From the NCBI GenBank assembly GCA_002314725.1, contig DCGV01000081.1, forward strand, positions 1 through 45,396: 45,396 nt of DNA, given 5' to 3'. Shown here one piece after another: positions 42,569 through 45,396 of the stretch. Within the stretch, counting starts at the first letter, position 1. Each line of letters begins with the position of its first letter. The DNA is from Bacteroidales bacterium UBA1769 (GTDB lineage: Bacteria > Bacteroidota > Bacteroidia > Bacteroidales > UBA932). Below the pieces are notes generated by a model. That model made no database searches. It was not told the DNA's origin and worked only from the letters and a program-made list of their open reading frames with translations. The translations under genes and the position numbers were made by a program.

Positions 42569-44815
42569 TTATTTCTTATCATCCCTACGCTCTCTGCGTT
42601 CACCACGGTTATCTCTGTGGAAACCACCTTTACCATCGCGAGGAGCACCCTCTGGACGTGGTTTTCTTACAGGCTCAACATAACCTTCTGGTTTTGGAAG
42701 AAGAGCACGGCGTGATAGGCGAAGTTTACCTGTCTTGGCGTCGATTTCAAGAAGCTTAACATTGACCTCATCACCTAGTTTAAGAACATCTTCTACCTTT
42801 TCAGTCTTGTTCCAATCGATTTCTGAGATGTGTAGAAGGCCCTCTTTTCCTGGAAGGATCTCAACGAAAGCACCGAATTCAACGATTGAAACAACCTTTC
42901 CTGCATATACTTCACCTACCTCAGGTACTGTTGTGATACCTTTGATACGTGCAAGAGCTGCATCGATACCATCTTTATTTGTACCGAAGATGTCAACTAC
43001 ACCTACAGTGTTGCCTGCAGCGTCTTTGCTCTCAGTAATAGTAATTGTAGTGCCAGTCTCTTTCTGCATACCCTGGATAGTCTCACCACCTTTACCGATG
43101 ATAGCACCAATAAATTCACCAGGAACAGTGATCTGGATGATACGTGGTACATGTGGACGGAATTCAGCGCGTGGTTCAGAGATAGTCTTCATCATTTCAC
43201 CAAGGATATGAGCACGACCCTGACGAGCCTGTTCAAGAGCCTTCTGAAGAACGTCATAAGAAAGACCATCAACCTTGATATCCATCTGAGTAGCTGTGAT
43301 ACCGTCTGGAGTACCTGTAACCTTGAAGTCCATATCTCCCAAGTGGTCCTCATCACCAAGGATATCTGAAAGAACTGCATATTTATCTGATTCATCATCT
43401 GAGATAAGACCCATTGCGATACCTGATACAGGTTTCTTGATCTTAACACCGCAATCCATAAGTGCAAGGCAACCTGCACAAACTGTAGCCATTGATGAAG
43501 AACCGTTTGATTCAAGAATATCAGAAACAACGCGAACTGCGTATGGATTTTCGTCACCTACTGGAACGATTGGCTTAAGGGCACGCCAAGCAAGATTACC
43601 GTGACCGATTTCACGACGGCTGATACCGCGTGCAGCCTTTGCTTCACCAGTTGAGAATGGAGGGAAGTTGTAATGAAGAACGAACTGATCGGTACCCTGG
43701 ATAAGAACCTCATCTTTCTCCTTCATATCATCTTTTGTACCAAGTGTACAAGTAGATAGTGACTGAGTCTCACCACGAGTGAAGATAGCTGAACCGTGTG
43801 CGCCTGGAAGATAACCAACCTCGCACCAGATTGGGCGGATCTGAGTAGTCTTACGACCATCAAGACGGATACCTTCGTCTAGAATCATACGACGCATTGC
43901 ACGTTTCTCAACTGCATTGAAGTAACGGGCAACCATAATCTTCTTCTCATCTCTCTCCTCTTCAGGGATTGTTTCAAGGAACTCCTGATGAAGTGCTTCG
44001 AATGCATCTGTACGAGTGTGTTTGTCTGTACCTGACTTAGCGATTGTATATGCTCTGTCATAGCAGAAATCCCAACAAGCCTTCTTGATATCTTCATCAT
44101 CAGTCTCGTGGCAATATTCACGTTTAACCTCTTTACCAACCTCTTTTGTAAGCTCTTTCTGTGCAAGGCACTGAGCTTTGATAGCTTCGTGAGCGAATTT
44201 GATAGCTTCTAGCATCTCTGCCTCGCTAACCTCATTCATTTCACCCTCTACCATCATAATATTTTCATAAGTTGCTGCAACCATCATATCGATATCAGCT
44301 CTTTCGCAATCAGCAAATGTTGGATTGATGCAGAGTTTACCGTCGACACGAGCTACGCGAACCTCACTGATAGGACCTTCCCAAGGAATATCACTTACTG
44401 CAAGAGCTGCAGAAGCTGCAAGTCCTGCCAAAGCATCAGGGCAATCAACGCCGTCAGCAGAGATCAGGTTAACAGTAACATAAACTTCAGCGTGGAAATT
44501 TTCTGGGAAAAGTGGACGTAGAGCACGGTCAATAAGACGACCTACAAGGATCTCATAGTCAGTAGCTTTTCCTTCTCTTTTCATAAAACCGCCAGGATAA
44601 CGACCTGCAGCGGCGAATTTTTCTTTGTACTCAACTTGTAGAGGCATAAAATCAACATCTTCCTTTGCCTCTTTTGCACATGTAACAGCAGCGAGCAACA
44701 TTGTGTTGCCCATTTTAACAACAACAGAACCATCAGCCTGTTTTGCAAGCTTACCGGTTTCGATTTCAATTGTCCTACCATCGGCCAATTGAATGGTTTT
44801 TTTAATTACGTTCAT
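42569..44815 (-). CDS. pnp: polyribonucleotide nucleotidyltransferase
   Basis: PNPase degrades RNA from the 3' end by phosphorolysis. The 748 residues hold two RNase PH domains (start KKTIQLADGRTIEIETGKLA; GSAIFTRGETQSL in the second), then a KH domain (GEFIGAIIGKGGETIQGMQ), an S1 domain (GKVVSIVEFGAFVEILPGKEG), and a charged Arg/Gly/Asp tail (RRERRDDKK). It follows rpsO with a hairpin-rich gap, as in enterobacteria. Confidence 0.97.
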   Translation of the reverse strand: MNVIKKTIQLADGRTIEIETGKLAKQADGSVVVKMGNTMLLAAVTCAKEAKEDVDFMPLQVEYKEKFAAAGRYPGGFMKREGKATDYEILVGRLIDRALRPLFPENFHAEVYVTVNLISADGVDCPDALAGLAASAALAVSDIPWEGPISEVRVARVDGKLCINPTFADCERADIDMMVAATYENIMMVEGEMNEVSEAEMLEAIKFAHEAIKAQCLAQKELTKEVGKEVKREYCHETDDEDIKKACWDFCYDRAYTIAKSGTDKHTRTDAFEALHQEFLETIPEEERDEKKIMVARYFNAVEKRAMRRMILDEGIRLDGRKTTQIRPIWCEVGYLPGAHGSAIFTRGETQSLSTCTLGTKDDMKEKDEVLIQGTDQFVLHYNFPPFSTGEAKAARGISRREIGHGNLAWRALKPIVPVGDENPYAVRVVSDILESNGSSSMATVCAGCLALMDCGVKIKKPVSGIAMGLISDDESDKYAVLSDILGDEDHLGDMDFKVTGTPDGITATQMDIKVDGLSYDVLQKALEQARQGRAHILGEMMKTISEPRAEFRPHVPRIIQITVPGEFIGAIIGKGGETIQGMQKETGTTITITESKDAAGNTVGVVDIFGTNKDGIDAALARIKGITTVPEVGEVYAGKVVSIVEFGAFVEILPGKEGLLHISEIDWNKTEKVEDVLKLGDEVNVKLLEIDAKTGKLRLSRRALLPKPEGYVEPVRKPRPEGAPRDGKGGFHRDNRGERRERRDDKK

Positions 44816-44831
44816 TATATTTTGTCAAAAT

Positions 44832-44871
44832 AAGGGCTTTAATGCTTTTCGACCCCAATGGTCTGGCCCTT
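44832..44871. promoter_or_regulatory. hairpin in the pnp leader
   Basis: AAGGGC (44832-44837) pairs with GCCCTT (44866-44871), with inner GACC/GGTC (44851-44854 with 44860-44863). It lies 17 nt upstream of the pnp ATG with a T-rich sequence after it on the minus strand. Position recalls the RNase III-processed hairpin of the E. coli pnp leader; function here is inferred. Confidence 0.45.
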
Positions 44872-44887
44872 TTGTTAATATTTTCTT

Positions 44888-44921
44888 AAAAAGAAGGGTG
44901 GCCAAATGCTGGTCACCCCTT
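44888..44921 (-). terminator. terminator after rpsO
   Basis: On the minus strand AAGGGGTGACCA pairs with TGGCCACCCTT around a short loop, followed by CTTTTT. Read-through into pnp is likely because no clear separate pnp promoter is seen. Confidence 0.75.
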
Positions 44922-44939
44922 GCTTTTCTCTCTCCGATA

Positions 44940-45215
44940 TTATTTACGAAGGTTAAGAGCCTTCACAATACTTCTGTATCTCTCGATGTCAGTCTCTTTC
45001 AAGAAGTCAAGCATCTGACGACGTTTACCTACAAGGCGAAGAAGTGCACGCTGTGTGTTGTGGTCCTTCTTGTTAGCTTTTAGGTGTTCAGTCAAGTGAG
45101 CGATACGGTAGGAGAACAAAGCCACTTGGCTCTCTGGAGAACCAGTGTCAACATTAGACTTTCCGTACTGTCCGAAAATCTCTTGTTTTTTGTCAGCTGA
45201 TAAATATTCTGCCAT
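44940..45215 (-). CDS. rpsO: 30S ribosomal protein S15
   Basis: S15 binds the central domain of 16S rRNA early in 30S assembly. The 91-residue protein from the ATG at 45215 (MAEYLSADKKQEIFGQYGKS) is the usual length, with NVDTGSPESQVALFSYRIAHL and the terminal LRRLVGKRRQMLDFL-like segment (ALLRLVGKRRQMLDFLKETD). An upstream in-frame extension to 45263 is rejected because the promoter's -7 box overlaps it. Confidence 0.97.
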   Translation of the reverse strand: MAEYLSADKKQEIFGQYGKSNVDTGSPESQVALFSYRIAHLTEHLKANKKDHNTQRALLRLVGKRRQMLDFLKETDIERYRSIVKALNLRK

Positions 45216-45260
45216 ATTACAAAAGAATAAAAAAGTTAATAATTCCCACTTTTGGGTTCG

Positions 45261-45289
45261 CAAAGGTAGTAATTTTTCCCAAATGCCAA
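45261..45289 (-). promoter_or_regulatory. rpsO promoter
   Basis: On the minus strand TTG (45287-45289), 18 nt and TACCTTTG (45261-45268). The predicted leader of about 40 nt has a small CCCA/TGGG hairpin (45245-45256) that could take part in S15 autoregulation; that is only a possibility. Confidence 0.65.
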
Positions 45290-45330
45290 TAAATAATTGG
45301 GAAATTTTTACAGAACGGCCTAAAAAACAT

Positions 45331-45338
45331 TACATTTG
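45331..45338 (+). promoter_or_regulatory. -7 box upstream of the tRNA gene
   Basis: TACATTTG on the plus strand, 37 nt before the tRNA start. No clean TTG upstream at the usual distance. Confidence 0.5.
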
Positions 45339-45375
45339 CGGCACATTTGTAGAATCGTTGGATCCTTCAGATTAT

Positions 45376-45396
45376 CGGGAAGTGGCGCAGTTGGCT
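45376..45396 (+). tRNA. 5' end of a tRNA gene, probably tRNA-Pro
   Basis: The last 21 nt fit the start of a tRNA: a seven-base acceptor arm CGGGAAG, then TG at positions 8-9 and the D-arm start GCGCAGTTGGCT. The 5' C is typical of tRNA-Pro. The anticodon lies beyond the window, so the identity is a guess. Confidence 0.65.

Noticed and set aside
45216..45263. N-terminal extension of S15 (MRTQKWELL)
   Set aside because: It overlaps the promoter and S15 proteins begin MAEYL- or similar with about 90 residues.
1..45396. CRISPR array, insertion sequence or rRNA gene
   Set aside because: No repeat-spacer series, no transposase-like reading frame and no rRNA sequence were seen anywhere in the window.

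Overview
The window looks like a chromosomal segment from a member of the Bacteroidales (Bacteroidota). The evidence is the recurrent Bacteroidota-type promoter (TTG, 19-20 nt, TAnnTTTG) in front of many genes and the presence of lineage-typical families: GldH, DUF4492 with cydAB, a PG0541-type transporter-associated protein, an OstA-like N-terminal protein, a Bacteroidota-style RicT, and AT-rich ribosome-binding regions. Genus cannot be decided from the sequence alone.

Layout. Positions 1-3.9 kb are accessory DNA: a cut-off HipB-like repressor gene on the minus strand with a phased operator array, a HigB-like toxin with an antitoxin fused to an ImmA/IrrE-type metallopeptidase (529-1906), a strongly structured intergenic region (about 1930-2090), and a compact three-gene cassette (2135-3801) of a DUF4417 protein, a very acidic small protein and a basic toxin-like small protein. 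Diverged repeats with hairpins lie on either side (about 358-423 and 3855-3916). From 3.9 kb on the window is core genome: a frameshifted small lipoprotein, lgt and an RNA-methyltransferase-like gene; pgk; DUF4492-cydA-cydB; miaA; smpB; pyrH-frr; an orphan fumarate reductase cytochrome b subunit gene; a coiled-coil membrane protein with hemW; TPR protein, U32 peptidase and DNA polymerase III delta' genes.

Positions 20.4-25.4 kb hold a long minus-strand operon with many overlaps or 1-12 nt gaps: trxA, outer-membrane barrel, polyprenyl synthase (TTG start), ricT, gldH, trmB, a membrane protein, a DUF2007 protein. It is preceded by a tripartite RND efflux operon (tolC, adaptor, permease, PG0541-like protein, 25.4-31.2 kb) whose leader carries a hairpin. 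Positions 31.3-41.1 kb are a second long minus-strand run: guaB, two parvulin-type chaperones, an OstA-like protein, a metallo-hydrolase lipoprotein, kbl and dsbD, which links nucleotide synthesis with envelope biogenesis. The right end has a TIGR01212-type radical SAM gene, a 90-residue conserved unknown, pnp and rpsO in the classical rpsO-pnp order with two intergenic hairpins, and the first 21 nt of a tRNA, probably tRNA-Pro.

The best candidates for something undescribed are the three-gene cassette at 2135-3801, the structured intergenic region just before it, and the three operator-like sites spaced exactly 61 bp apart at 94, 155 and 216. All functional statements rest on reading the sequence and recalling families; no searches were run.
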